48,193 nt of DNA from an uncultured Granulosicoccus sp. (lineage in GTDB: Bacteria; Pseudomonadota; Gammaproteobacteria; Granulosicoccales; Granulosicoccaceae), in assembly GCA_947492525.1 (NCBI GenBank), contig CANLNQ010000041.1:1-48193 (forward strand), written 5' to 3'. The notes beneath the pieces are model-generated. The model ran no database searches and was not told the origin of the DNA. It worked only from the letters and a program-made list of their open reading frames with translations. Shown piece after piece: positions 1 to 8,869 of the stretch. Each line of letters begins with the position of its first letter. Within the stretch, counting starts at the first letter, position 1. The translations under genes were made by a program, and so were the position numbers.

Positions 1-141
1 CAAGGTCAGCAAGGTCAGCAAGGTCAGCAAGGTCAGCAAGGTCAGCAAGGTCAGCAAGGTCAGCAAGGTCAGCAAGGACAGCAAGGACAGCAAGGACAGC
101 AAGGACAGCAAGGACAGCAAGGTCAGCAAGGTCAGCAAGGT
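1..141 (+). repeat. 9-bp tandem repeat, about 15 copies, coding
   Basis: Units of caaggtcag (8 copies, 1-72), caaggacag (5 copies, 73-117), caaggtcag (2 copies, 118-135) and a last degenerate unit to 141. All intact units translate to Gln-Gly-Gln. The array is cut by the window start, so its full copy number is unknown. The block-like arrangement of the silent T/A variant suggests expansion by slippage or unequal exchange. Confidence 0.95.
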
Positions 142-552
142 GCGGGTGGCATGGGCCAAGGGCAGGTCGGCGCGGGTAACGGCAGTACCGGCGTTGCCAA
201 CAGTGGTGCTGTCGGTGAAAGCCGAGAGGCTCAGCGCCGCGAGACAGCGGCAAGACTGGATCAACTGGCGCCCGATCTGGATGCTCTGGGTGTCAGCGGT
301 GAGGATATCGAGAGCCTGCGGCAAAGCGCTCAGCGACTGCGTGAATCACAAGGTGCGGTCAATGCCGCGAGGGTGGAAGCCGAGTTCCGGCAGATCCTGA
401 AACAGCTTGAAAAGCTGGAGATAGAGATCAGCAATAATGCAAGCCCTGTGGCCAGTGGTGCCGAAAGACAGGTGCTCTCTGGTGAAACCTCGGATGCTGC
501 AGCGGAGTACTACCGTCGATTGAGCGAGCAACCCGTCAGGTTGCAACGTTGA
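1..552 (+). CDS. Gln/Gly-repeat protein, C-terminal part (5' end outside window)
   Basis: Frame 1 is open from the first base and stops at 552, so only the last 183 residues are seen. Residues 1-45 are fifteen Gln-Gly-Gln triplets, followed by a Gly-rich stretch and then about 110 residues that look helical and charged (many Glu, Arg, Leu, Gln), ending in AAAEYYRRLSEQPVRLQR. That ending resembles the C-termini of large Q/G-rich membrane proteins near MoxR/VWA gene clusters (DUF4175-like), but I cannot name the family from this fragment. Both variants of the DNA repeat unit encode the same residues, so the array is kept in frame at protein level. Function unknown. Being coding is well supported because the frame stays open through the repeat and beyond with normal codon use. 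Confidence 0.75.
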   Translation, partial: QGQQGQQGQQGQQGQQGQQGQQGQQGQQGQQGQQGQQGQQGQQGQQGAGGMGQGQVGAGNGSTGVANSGAVGESREAQRRETAARLDQLAPDLDALGVSGEDIESLRQSAQRLRESQGAVNAARVEAEFRQILKQLEKLEIEISNNASPVASGAERQVLSGETSDAAAEYYRRLSEQPVRLQR

Positions 553-816
553 CTCCAGGGACGTGCGAAGCTGGCTCTGCGCGAATGCAGGCCGGCTTTG
601 CGCCTCGTCGCTGCTCAGGCGTACCCGGGTGTGTCGGATAGGGCGTGTCTGGCTCGATCTGCAGGCCGATTGCTGCCTTGTGCACCTCTGTTGTCAAGGG
701 TTTTCTGCGTTTAGCCGTCGTGACTACATGCCGGTATCGCACCTGTGCCGAACACCGCCGAATAACCACCGGCAGTTCGAGTCTGTTGGACGGCAGGCAC
801 AGATTGCTTTAGACTG

Positions 817-1287
817 GTGTTTTGGCTGACTACAGGTACTGCCTTTGTGAGTGTTTTCCTGCTATATCTCAATACGGCACAGAAGGTTGATACCGTTGAG
901 CATGGAATGGTTCGAGGATTGGCTACGGCCAACCCGGCTACATGTGAGACTCGCGCACTGGCGCGTGACTATCTGACCATCGAAGCCGGAGACGAGGTCA
1001 TCGGCTGCAACGGCGATGGCATTCGTTGGCAGGCCACCATTGATGAAGTTGTCGATGCCACGCTTCAGGATGAGGAAGGCGAAGTAGGCGATCCGGTGCG
1101 TATACTGAAAGGGTCCCTGACTGCCAGAGGTGGTCGATCTGTCGCCGCTGCCTGCAAGCGCATGAAGGACAATGGCGTGGCACTGCCTGACATCATCAAT
1201 TCCCGTGGCAGTGGCTTCAAGCAAGGTGCATTGGCCAAGAAGCTGACGGACGAGCAAGCTGAAGAGTTGAGCTCAGGCCTGAGCTGA
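817..1287 (+). CDS. hypothetical membrane-anchored small protein
   Basis: A 156-residue frame starting with GTG. Residues 4-20 are hydrophobic (LTTGTAFVSVFLLYL) and could be a signal peptide or membrane anchor; the rest is a polar domain with four Cys residues (TCETR, IGCNG, AACKR among them). Codon use from about 900 onward matches neighbouring genes (G/C at third positions), and the C-terminal helix ends in LTDEQAEELSSGLS. No family is recognised. The start is uncertain: no clear ribosome-binding site precedes 817. A long frame on the other strand (862-1257) is judged a shadow. It is separated from the upstream repeat protein by 264 bp in which I see no gene, and it converges with the antiporter gene. 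Confidence 0.55.
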   Translation: MFWLTTGTAFVSVFLLYLNTAQKVDTVEHGMVRGLATANPATCETRALARDYLTIEAGDEVIGCNGDGIRWQATIDEVVDATLQDEEGEVGDPVRILKGSLTARGGRSVAAACKRMKDNGVALPDIINSRGSGFKQGALAKKLTDEQAEELSSGLS

Positions 1288-1309
1288 TTGCCAGGAACCT
1301 TTCGAATTC

Positions 1310-1333
1310 TCGGGCAACCTGCGTGTTGCCCGA
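1310..1333. terminator. intergenic hairpin between convergent genes
   Basis: TCGGGCAAC (1310-1318), a 6-base loop, then GTTGCCCGA (1325-1333): a perfect 9-bp stem between the stops of the hypothetical gene (1287) and the antiporter gene (1370). No T-run follows on either strand, so it may act as a bidirectional transcript end or 3' stabiliser and not as a classical intrinsic terminator. Confidence 0.5.
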
Positions 1334-1369
1334 TGTCCTGCGGGACCGCCCGAAGCGGCCCCTTGCCAT

Positions 1370-3457
1370 TCACTTCGTCGGCGACAGTACGACCAGCTGC
1401 CAGCCAGCTTTCAAGGTGATCTTTTCACCTGCTCCGTAGATGTACAGCCTGCCGTCCTTGTCGATGGCGAAGAGCTTCAGATCTTCATCAGTGTACAAGG
1501 GGGCTGATGATTCTGATTCAGACGGTTCGGCATCAGGAGCCTCTTCCTTCTCCTTTTCTCCTGCCTCTGTCATGCCGTCCACTGCCGACTCCACGGCCTG
1601 ATCGACGCTCTCGATGATCTTCGTACCGACGTCTTCCTCAGCGTCTTCTGTCTCTTCTGCCTCATTCGCGGACTGATCGGTGGACTCCCCATGCCGAGCA
1701 GGCGCTGCATCGTCCGGACTGGCATCGGCCTCATCCTGATCCACGTCTTCCGGTTCCGCATCCTCACTGACAGCCGGTGTCGCCACATCGTCGGCTTCCT
1801 CGGGAATGGTCAGGTGACGTATCTCGCCATCGCGCAGCTTCTTCGACAGGCCACTGAACGACAGGGACGCATCGAACAGCGGGTTGGCTCTGTTGCGATT
1901 GGCGGTATCGAAACGTTCATACGCCTCTTCATTGGACGTACCTTCCAGCGTGAACACGGCGTTGCTGCCGAAATCCTGCCTGTAATGCATGCCGGCAAGG
2001 GCGTTGGTGTCACGGTTGGAGGACACGGCAATCATCTTGCCGATGCCTTGCAGGTCCAGGTTCTCCATGGCATGTCCGGATGTTGCATTTCCGTGATAGG
2101 CCGAAAAGCCCGCCTGGCGTGCCCGACTGACATTGCGCCAGGAGCTGTCCGAAAGCATGACCGTAATCGAATGTTCGCGTAGTGCCGTTGCCAGCTTGAC
2201 GGCGATCTCGTTGGCACCAATGAACAGAACGCCATTGGGCTCGGGGTTGCTGATGCCGAGCTTGTCTGCGACCAGCTTGGCACTCAGGCTCTGGAAGACG
2301 ACAGTGCCGATGATGACGCTGAAGGTCAGCGGTACCAGCAGTTCGGTCATCGGTATATCCGCTTCCTGCAGTCTCAGCACGAACACCGACGACACCGCTG
2401 CCGCCACAATGCCTCGTGGCGATATCCAGCCGATGAACATGCGTTCACCGTTACCAAGGCCTGAGCCAATGGTGCACAGCCATGCGTTGAGAGGGCGGAT
2501 GATCAGCTGGATGATGACCAGCAACAACAGTATCTGCCAGCCGTACTGCGGTATCAGGCTGATATCCACCCGAGATGCCAGCAGTATGAACAGCGAGGAG
2601 ATGAGCAGGACACTCAGGTCTTCCTTGAAATGCAGTATCTCGTCGATGTGCAGGCCACGTGTATTGGCCAGCCACACACCCATGATGGTAACGGCCAGCA
2701 GACCGGATTCGTGCTGCAAGGTCTCTGACAGGGTAAAGGCGCAGACGACCACCACGAGAACCAGCACATTGACCAGAAAATCGGGCACCAGGTAGCGTCG
2801 CAGTACCAGAGCCGTGGCCGCACCTGCGGCCAGACCGATACAGCCACCAATGACGATGAGCTTGAGCAGCAACCCGATCATGTAGGTGAAGCTCTTGTCG
2901 GGCGCATCGAGCATCACGAAGTTGAAGACCAGCAGCGACAGGAATACACCGATGGGATCGATTAGAATGCCTTCCCAATGCAGTATATGGCCGACCTTCT
3001 CCGACGGTCGCACGGTTCTCAACAGTGGTTTTACAACCGTGGGCCCGCTGACCACGGTGATGGCACCAAACACGAAGGCCAGTGGCCAGGGCATGCCGAA
3101 CAGATAATGCACCGTGACGGCAATCAGCACACCGGTGAGAAGAACACCCCAGCTTATCAGTCGTCTCACCACCGTACCGTGGCCGCGTATATCCTTGAAC
3201 TTGAGTGTCAGACCACCTTCAAACAGAATGATGGCCACAAAGATGGAGACGATGGGAAACAGCAGGTCTCCCAGCAGTTCATCGGGGTTGAGCAGTCCGA
3301 GTATCGGGCCGACCAGAATGCCGCCTGTCAGAAGAAAGAGTATGGACGGCAGCTTGAATCGCCAGGCCAGCCACTGACACAATCCGCCCAGGGCTCCAAT
3401 GGCGGCGATGGCGATCATCGGGTTGTTCATCATCGAGAATTGCTCGGTTGACAGCAT
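1370..3457 (-). CDS. CPA1-type Na+/H+ (cation:proton) antiporter with TrkA-N domain and acidic insert
   Basis: Inner-membrane antiporter of the NhaP-like CPA1 group, 695 residues. Residues 12-400 form about a dozen hydrophobic segments, with the family motif EGILIDPIG near 162-170. Residues about 405-520 form a Rossmann/TrkA-N (RCK) domain starting NGVLFIGANEIAVKL, in which the usual glycine loop is replaced by GANEIA. Residues about 545-655 are an exceptionally acidic low-complexity stretch rich in Glu, Asp, Ala and Ser, followed by a short folded C-terminus (LKLFAIDKDGRLYIYGAGEK). Homologues have the membrane and nucleotide-binding parts; the acidic linker is longer than I would expect. Start: ATG at 3457, but internal Met 9 or 10 would also fit. 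Likely role is pH and Na+ homeostasis. It is followed on the same strand by no close partner. Confidence 0.88.
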   Translation of the reverse strand: MLSTEQFSMMNNPMIAIAAIGALGGLCQWLAWRFKLPSILFLLTGGILVGPILGLLNPDELLGDLLFPIVSIFVAIILFEGGLTLKFKDIRGHGTVVRRLISWGVLLTGVLIAVTVHYLFGMPWPLAFVFGAITVVSGPTVVKPLLRTVRPSEKVGHILHWEGILIDPIGVFLSLLVFNFVMLDAPDKSFTYMIGLLLKLIVIGGCIGLAAGAATALVLRRYLVPDFLVNVLVLVVVVCAFTLSETLQHESGLLAVTIMGVWLANTRGLHIDEILHFKEDLSVLLISSLFILLASRVDISLIPQYGWQILLLLVIIQLIIRPLNAWLCTIGSGLGNGERMFIGWISPRGIVAAAVSSVFVLRLQEADIPMTELLVPLTFSVIIGTVVFQSLSAKLVADKLGISNPEPNGVLFIGANEIAVKLATALREHSITVMLSDSSWRNVSRARQAGFSAYHGNATSGHAMENLDLQGIGKMIAVSSNRDTNALAGMHYRQDFGSNAVFTLEGTSNEEAYERFDTANRNRANPLFDASLSFSGLSKKLRDGEIRHLTIPEEADDVATPAVSEDAEPEDVDQDEADASPDDAAPARHGESTDQSANEAEETEDAEEDVGTKIIESVDQAVESAVDGMTEAGEKEKEEAPDAEPSESESSAPLYTDEDLKLFAIDKDGRLYIYGAGEKITLKAGWQLVVLSPTK

Positions 3458-3529
3458 CGAAAACAGCTGCGCAAGGCAGCGGTTGAAATACTACCTTGCC
3501 TGTGAGCATGCAGCAGTGCAATACCGAAT

Positions 3530-4825
3530 TTACCCGCTGATCAGCCTGTCTCCCACCCAGCTCAGTTCCCGGGCGATAGCCTGGCTCACCGGTTGCTGAC
3601 GATGCTCTTCGGGCAGAACATCCCAGGTGTAGGTCTCTACTTCAAGATGGCGGCAGAAGCCGCTCTGCTTCTGCAACTGCAGCACCTGCGCGAGCGAAGA
3701 CTGGGTAGTCTGGAAATGCTCTGTCTGCTCCACGAACACCGGCACATGATAGTGCACGCGCCAGTGTATATCGGGTTCGCTGATCGGGTCGAAGCGGGTC
3801 GCGGAAACCGGTACATGACTACCCTGGATAGCCATCTGCAGTGCCGGGTTGAGGGTGGAGCGCGATTCCAGCCGATAGCGGCAGGCAACCGTGGCGGCGT
3901 GTACATCGTTGTAGCGTGTGATGCGGTCTCCACATTTCTCGACGACCTGATGCAGGTAGACCGGTTCATCGAAACGTCCCAGCTGGCGCAATGATGCCTC
4001 ATTGACCTGCGGAATCTCCAGCGCCGAACTCAGTTGCACCTTGATGATCTCGATGCCCGCGGACTGCAGTCGCGCAATGACATGAGAGGGGTTTTCGAAT
4101 TCCACCGCCGAATGGCAGACGTCGTAACACACGCCGATATGCCGCCGCATGGCCGTGTCGGCAGCCGCAGTGTCAAGTCCACTCATGGTGGCCAGCTTCG
4201 CAATGGCGTCGCTGCTGAACAGGTGTTCCTTGAAGAATGCAACTGTCTCACCTGCTGTTTCAAGCATGCAGCAAGGTTCCGGTTCCAGCGCCAGCGCAAT
4301 CGTCACGCCGGTACGCTGTTCGAGCCCGACACAATGCGCAACGGCCCGAATGAGGTTGTGACTGATGCGTTGTTCACTGCCCGGCATCATCCAGTCCTTG
4401 TAGGTGCCGGGCAGCGTGCTGATCGAACCATAGTTGTCCGGTGGCGACAGTTCGCACAGCAAGGATGCCAGGCGACAGGTGTACTCCAGGCGTGAGGTTT
4501 CGGTCCAGTCCGGCTTGTAGACATCCTCCTTGACACGTTCGCCATGGAAGGCACCATAGGGAAAGCCGTTGAGCGTGTAGATGTAGTGATCCTGATCGGC
4601 AAGCCAGCCCTTGAATGCTTCCAGCTCAGCGTCCTGTTGCAGGGAATCCAGGCTGTTGCGTGACAATCGCAGCCCGATACCCATGGGGCCTGTCCTGGCC
4701 AGACTCTCGCGCACGCGTGGCAGCTGGTGTTGCAACTGGGGCAGGACGTCGCTCCAGGCATCGCCGGGGTGAATGTTGGTGCAGTAGCTCAGATGCGTGG
4801 GAACGCCGGCACAGTCCAGAATCAT
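3530..4825 (-). CDS. eboE: EboE-like TIM-barrel metabolite-traffic protein
   Basis: A 431-residue cytosolic protein of the xylose-isomerase-like/AP-endonuclease-2 TIM-barrel superfamily. The family signatures HLSYCTNIHPGDAW near the N-terminus, GIGLRLS, NGFPYGAFHGERVKEDVY and SISTLPGTYKDW match the EboE family. Known context: EboE is one of the eboABCDEF genes (UbiA-like prenyltransferase, dehydroquinate-synthase-like and other enzymes) linked to export of metabolites to the periplasm. Here no other ebo gene lies within 10 kb, so it is an orphan copy. Putative ligands include E (EPEPCC) and the CYDVCHSAVEF segment. Start: ATG at 4825 is preferred over an upstream TTG at 4837; neither has a strong ribosome-binding site. 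It lies 72 bp upstream of the antiporter gene on the same strand. Confidence 0.82.
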   Translation of the reverse strand: MILDCAGVPTHLSYCTNIHPGDAWSDVLPQLQHQLPRVRESLARTGPMGIGLRLSRNSLDSLQQDAELEAFKGWLADQDHYIYTLNGFPYGAFHGERVKEDVYKPDWTETSRLEYTCRLASLLCELSPPDNYGSISTLPGTYKDWMMPGSEQRISHNLIRAVAHCVGLEQRTGVTIALALEPEPCCMLETAGETVAFFKEHLFSSDAIAKLATMSGLDTAAADTAMRRHIGVCYDVCHSAVEFENPSHVIARLQSAGIEIIKVQLSSALEIPQVNEASLRQLGRFDEPVYLHQVVEKCGDRITRYNDVHAATVACRYRLESRSTLNPALQMAIQGSHVPVSATRFDPISEPDIHWRVHYHVPVFVEQTEHFQTTQSSLAQVLQLQKQSGFCRHLEVETYTWDVLPEEHRQQPVSQAIARELSWVGDRLISG

Positions 4826-5064
4826 TGGGCAAGACAATTACTTGGTCATCGGACTGCCGTTCAATGATAGTTTCGTGCCAGAACGGCGTCGTTGAGTGCA
4901 TAAAGTGGCCGTTTCGAGCCGCGGCAGGCATGGAACGGCATCGATATCGTGATCTCGTAGACAAGAAGCGGTCAAAATAACGTCCGCTTGTCGCGCAGGA
5001 TGGCCGGCAATAGCTGATAATGTCGGGTCCATTCGGTAACTGATCGTGGCAGGACACGAACTCT

Positions 5065-6366
5065 ATGGATGAGCACGCGAGTAAACCGCGACCCAGACTG
5101 GGCATCATCATTTCGATGTTCCCGGAGCTGCATGAAACCTTCATCCTGCGAGAGCTGGTGGCGCTGGAGCGTCGCGGCGTCGAGTTCGATATCTACTCGC
5201 TGCAATATCCGCGCGATCCCATCACCATGGAAGACGCCATTCGGCTTTCCACGGAGCGCACGTTCTATTCACCGTTGCTGAGTCTGGGAAGCGTCGGCGC
5301 CTTTCTTCGTGCAGTACGCCATCACCCGGTCAAGCTGCTCAAGGCCATGGGGCAGGTGGTGCTCAAGGGGCGCGACAGACCAATGGATATAGTCAAGAAT
5401 CTCGCCATTCTGCCGCTTGCCTTGTATATCGGAGAGCAGGGTAGACAGCGCGGCGTGAACCACTGGCATGGACATTGGGCGAATATCCCTACAACGGCCT
5501 GTTGGTATCTGCAACAGATCCATGCCGAACCGTGGTCTGCCGCCATACACGGCGAAGACATCTTTTCACCCAATCGTTTTCTGCGTTACAAGCTCGATGA
5601 CGCTGCCTTCGCGGTGGTCTGCAGCGGGTATTTCTGCAATCACCTGAAGCAGGAGATGGGGCTGGACGACCCGGAGAAGATCCACCTGAACTACCATGGT
5701 CTCGACCCTCGGGTGCTGCAACATGTACCGGACAAGCAGTTTCGGGAAAGAACGGCCGATGAGCCGCTGCGCCTGATCAGTATCGGTCGTCTGGTACCCA
5801 CCAAGGGGCACGATGTACTGATACGTGCCTGTGCAGCCCTGCTCCAAAGTGGTCGCGAGTTGCAATTGAGCATCATCGGATCGGGCCCCATCGAACAGGA
5901 ACTCAAGGCACTGGCGGAGGCTGAAGGTGTCGCCGACAAGGTCGATTTCCGCGGTGCCCTGGCGTTTGCCGATGTCCTCGAGGCGCTGGATCAGTCCGAT
6001 ATCTTCTGTCTTGCGCCACGTCTGATACCGGGGCATCCGCCGGATGGCATTCCCAATGTCATCGCCGAGGCCATGGCGCTGCGGCTGCCGGTGGTGACCA
6101 CCCGTGTGAGTGCCATACCTGAACTGGTCAGCGACGGCGAAACGGGAAAGCTGGTCGAGGTTGATGATGTGCAGGGTTTCGCTGCCGCCATCGAGGCGCT
6201 GGCCGCCGATCCGGCACTGGCGCAGCGTCTGAGTGAACAGGCCAATGAGCGTGTGGCCAGACTGTTCAATCAGAAGCAGAATATCGATGAATTGCTGGCC
6301 TTGTTCGAGCAACATGTGCCCGGTGGCGTGCCGATGACAGACAGGACCATCGCGCCAGCTCAATGA
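5065..6366 (+). CDS. family GT4 glycosyltransferase (colanic-acid/exopolysaccharide type)
   Basis: A 433-residue retaining GT-B glycosyltransferase. The N-terminal half starts with GIIISMFPELHETFILREL, typical of WcaL/exopolysaccharide GT4 enzymes; the C-terminal Rossmann half contains ISIGRLVPTKGHDVLI and the E-x7-E donor site IPNVIAEAMALRLPVVTT. It would transfer a nucleotide-activated sugar onto a lipid-linked or exported glycan in the cytoplasm. ATG at 5065 has CAGGA about 10 bases upstream. Its stop overlaps the next gene by 4 bases (ATGA), so the two glycosyltransferases are translationally coupled and probably act in one pathway. No polymerase or flippase is present in the window, so the glycan is unknown. 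Confidence 0.87.
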   Translation: MDEHASKPRPRLGIIISMFPELHETFILRELVALERRGVEFDIYSLQYPRDPITMEDAIRLSTERTFYSPLLSLGSVGAFLRAVRHHPVKLLKAMGQVVLKGRDRPMDIVKNLAILPLALYIGEQGRQRGVNHWHGHWANIPTTACWYLQQIHAEPWSAAIHGEDIFSPNRFLRYKLDDAAFAVVCSGYFCNHLKQEMGLDDPEKIHLNYHGLDPRVLQHVPDKQFRERTADEPLRLISIGRLVPTKGHDVLIRACAALLQSGRELQLSIIGSGPIEQELKALAEAEGVADKVDFRGALAFADVLEALDQSDIFCLAPRLIPGHPPDGIPNVIAEAMALRLPVVTTRVSAIPELVSDGETGKLVEVDDVQGFAAAIEALAADPALAQRLSEQANERVARLFNQKQNIDELLALFEQHVPGGVPMTDRTIAPAQ

Positions 6367-7550
6367 ACAATCCAGTCACAACGACCAGTCAGAGCGATTC
6401 CACAGGGGGATCGGTCATGGCGTTTGTCATCGAAGAACTGACCGTCGGTGGCGCCGAACGGATGGTGGTGTCGATGGCCAATCAGCTGCTGCATCTGGGC
6501 TGGCAGGTACACGTCGTGTGTCTGCGAGAGGCCGGTGTACTGGCAAGCGATCTGGACGCCGGAGTCGTCGTGCATGTGCTGAACAAGAGGCCGGGGCTGG
6601 ATCCGACTCTGCCCTGGCGCCTGAATCGCTGCCTGCGCAGGATCGGGCCGGTGGTGGTCAACAGCCATCTCTGGGTCGGTAATACCTGGACTCGCCTGGC
6701 CTTGCTGTGCAGCCGCATGCCAGTGGTGGTCACGGAACATTCTCGCGATGACTGGAAACCGTCCTACTATCTCTGGATAGATCGTTTCCTGTCCCTGAAG
6801 ACCGCTGCCATGATCACGGTATCGGGTGACACGGCAGACTTCTATCGCGATGTGGTTGGTGTCAATCCTTCGCTGATCACGGTGGTCAACAACGGGGTTG
6901 ATACACGGAACTATGCAGCAGGCAATGGTCGGGCGCTTCGCGAGCAGTGGCTCGATCTGGTGCCCGCAGATCCGGCCTTGCCGGGTGAGCGCCGGGTGCT
7001 GCTGGGCACGGTCGGGCGCCTGGTGCTGGCCAAGAACCATCGTCGCCTGATCGATGCCTTCAGTCTGATCCAGCAGGATCCCACGTTACACGAACACGAT
7101 GTTCGCCTGGTCATGGTGGGCGACGGCGAGGATCGACAGGATATCGAGACCTACGTGGCAGAGAAACAGCTGGGCAATTCGGTGATCTTCACGGGTGCTC
7201 GCAGGGATATTCCCGATGTGCTGGCCGCGTTCGACGTCTTTGTTCTCTCATCCGACAGGGAGGGCCATCCGCTGACGGCTCTGGAAGCACAGGCCGCAGG
7301 CACGCCAGTGGTCCTGACCGACGCCGGTGGATCCGGTGAGGCCGTGGCGCGGAATGGGACGCGTTGTGGCGGTGTTCTGGTAGAACGTTCAACCGAATCC
7401 CTTGCCGCGGCGCTGCGTGAGATGATCCTGTATCCGGAACTGCGCAGCGAGCGGGCCGCCTTTGCACAGCAACACGCTCTGGCCAATTTCGATCAAACGG
7501 TCATGATCGAGCGCTATGTCGATATTTTCAGAGCGGTTGCGCGCGACTAG
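6363..7550 (+). CDS. family GT4 glycosyltransferase
   Basis: A 395-residue GT-B enzyme. The acceptor half begins MAFVIEELTVGGAERMVVSMAN (GGAE motif of GT4 enzymes) about 19 residues from the start; the donor half has LLGTVGRLVLAKNHRRLIDA and the site EGHPLTALEAQAAGTPVV followed by GGSGEAV. The start overlaps the stop of the preceding glycosyltransferase by 4 bases. A later Met at residue 19 could be an alternative start, but the overlap supports the annotated one. It probably adds a second sugar in the same glycan pathway; donor and acceptor cannot be told from sequence. Confidence 0.87.
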   Translation: MNNPVTTTSQSDSTGGSVMAFVIEELTVGGAERMVVSMANQLLHLGWQVHVVCLREAGVLASDLDAGVVVHVLNKRPGLDPTLPWRLNRCLRRIGPVVVNSHLWVGNTWTRLALLCSRMPVVVTEHSRDDWKPSYYLWIDRFLSLKTAAMITVSGDTADFYRDVVGVNPSLITVVNNGVDTRNYAAGNGRALREQWLDLVPADPALPGERRVLLGTVGRLVLAKNHRRLIDAFSLIQQDPTLHEHDVRLVMVGDGEDRQDIETYVAEKQLGNSVIFTGARRDIPDVLAAFDVFVLSSDREGHPLTALEAQAAGTPVVLTDAGGSGEAVARNGTRCGGVLVERSTESLAAALREMILYPELRSERAAFAQQHALANFDQTVMIERYVDIFRAVARD

Positions 7551-7639
7551 TACACTGGATGCGCACCACGCTGGTGCTTGCCGGCACGGTCGGTCAGGCT
7601 GCACAGTCGTCGTAGTCACCACTGAAGCACGAGCAAGAC

Positions 7640-8302
7640 ATGACGCAAACCATCGAATCCATTGCTGCACTGGCGCAGCGCATTCGCATCATGCAGGCCG
7701 AGCAGTTGCAGGGGCAGCGCCTGATCCTGGCCCTGGCAGGTGCTCCCGGGGCTGGTAAATCCACGGTTGCAGAACAGTTGTGCAGCCTGCTGAATCGCTC
7801 CGGTGAGCAGTCAGACAGGGGTGCCATCGTCGTGCCGATGGACGGTTTTCATCTCGACAACGCGCTGCTGCGCGAACGTGAGCTGATGGCGGTCAAGGGG
7901 TCTCCTCAGACCTTTGACGTGGATGGTTTCGCGGCGCTGCTGCACCGTCTGAGCGAGCAGGACGATGCCGATGTGTATATCCCCGTGTTCGACCGAGCAG
8001 CCGACCTGTCGAGGAATTCGGCCCGATGTGTGTCGGCCCGGCATTCAGTGATCATTGTGGAGGGCAATTACCTGCTGCTGCCTCGTCCGGGCTGGAAATC
8101 GCTCGCGCCCCTGTTCCACCTGAGCGTCATGCTCGATGTACCGCTGCAGACGCTGGAGAGTCGCCTGATCCAGCGCTGGGTGGATCATGGACTGTCACCG
8201 GAAGCGGCCAGGGAGCGGGCATTGAGCAATGACATACCCAATGCGCGGCTGGTGCTGGAAGAATCAACCGGGGCCCACCTGCACTTCAAGAGCGTGCGAT
8301 AA
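7640..8302 (+). CDS. nucleoside/nucleotide kinase family protein (YggC/FrcK-like)
   Basis: A 220-residue cytosolic P-loop kinase of the pantothenate kinase/uridine kinase superfamily. Walker A is GAPGAGKST at 34-42; the substrate loop VPMDGFHLDNALL follows, and VEGNYLLL is the Walker B-like strand before the lid. The substrate is uncertain: relatives include FrcK of fructose uptake clusters and YggC of unknown substrate. It stands 89 bp downstream of the glycosyltransferases and 27 bp before the rimB-like gene, so it may be the first gene of the rimBK operon or simply read through. Confidence 0.8.
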   Translation: MTQTIESIAALAQRIRIMQAEQLQGQRLILALAGAPGAGKSTVAEQLCSLLNRSGEQSDRGAIVVPMDGFHLDNALLRERELMAVKGSPQTFDVDGFAALLHRLSEQDDADVYIPVFDRAADLSRNSARCVSARHSVIIVEGNYLLLPRPGWKSLAPLFHLSVMLDVPLQTLESRLIQRWVDHGLSPEAARERALSNDIPNARLVLEESTGAHLHFKSVR

Positions 8303-8329
8303 TAAGGCATCTCCATTGTCAGGTACGAC

Positions 8330-8869
8330 ATGATCGCCTCAAACCAACAAGAAGAACATCGGACGGCAGACGAAGCCCCACAGGATGAGCAGTCCGGCAG
8401 CCTGGTGATCGGCTGGCGTGAGTGGGTCAGCCTGCCGCAACTGGGTTTGCCTGCCGTCAAGGCCAAGATAGACACGGGGGCTCGAACCTCGGCCATCCAT
8501 GCACGTGACATCAAGAGAATCAAGCGAGACGATGGCAGGGATTGGGTGGAATTCACGGTTCAGCCCATCCAGCGCGATACCAGTATCGAGCGACGCTGCG
8601 AAGCGCCGTTGCTGGATATACGCCGCGTTACCGATTCGGGCGGACATACCTCTGATCGCTTCTTCATCGCCACCGAACTGCAATTGGGTCCGGTCTCACG
8701 CACCATTGAAATGACCCTGTCACAACGCGATGACATGTTGTTCAGGATGTTATTGGGGCGTACAGCCATGGTGCCGGGCATCCAGGTCGATCCGTCGCTC
8801 TCGTTCACGCTCGGGCGGGTTTCTGCCCGTCTGCTGTACGCAGACGAAGTTGCAGGAGCAGAAAATTGA
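8330..8869 (+). CDS. rimB: RimB-like retropepsin/'ATP-dependent zinc protease' family protein
   Basis: A 179-residue protein of the family named ATP-dependent zinc protease (COG4067). The segment [15 protein letters not shown] contains the aspartic-protease-like Asp-Thr-Gly-Ala signature, and LLGRTAM is the paired conserved motif. In pseudomonads a gene of this kind (rimB) lies beside rimK and takes part in control of ribosome modification; here it overlaps rimK by 4 bases, which supports the same partnership. The first 25 residues are polar and poorly conserved in appearance. Proteolytic activity is family-based inference; the symbol is assigned from context. Confidence 0.82.
   Translation: MIASNQQEEHRTADEAPQDEQSGSLVIGWREWVSLPQLGLPAVKAKIDTGARTSAIHARDIKRIKRDDGRDWVEFTVQPIQRDTSIERRCEAPLLDIRRVTDSGGHTSDRFFIATELQLGPVSRTIEMTLSQRDDMLFRMLLGRTAMVPGIQVDPSLSFTLGRVSARLLYADEVAGAEN

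Noticed and set aside
862..1257. 131-codon minus-strand frame opposite the small hypothetical gene
   Set aside because: The plus frame has a plausible hydrophobic start and better codon use; the minus frame has no start signal.
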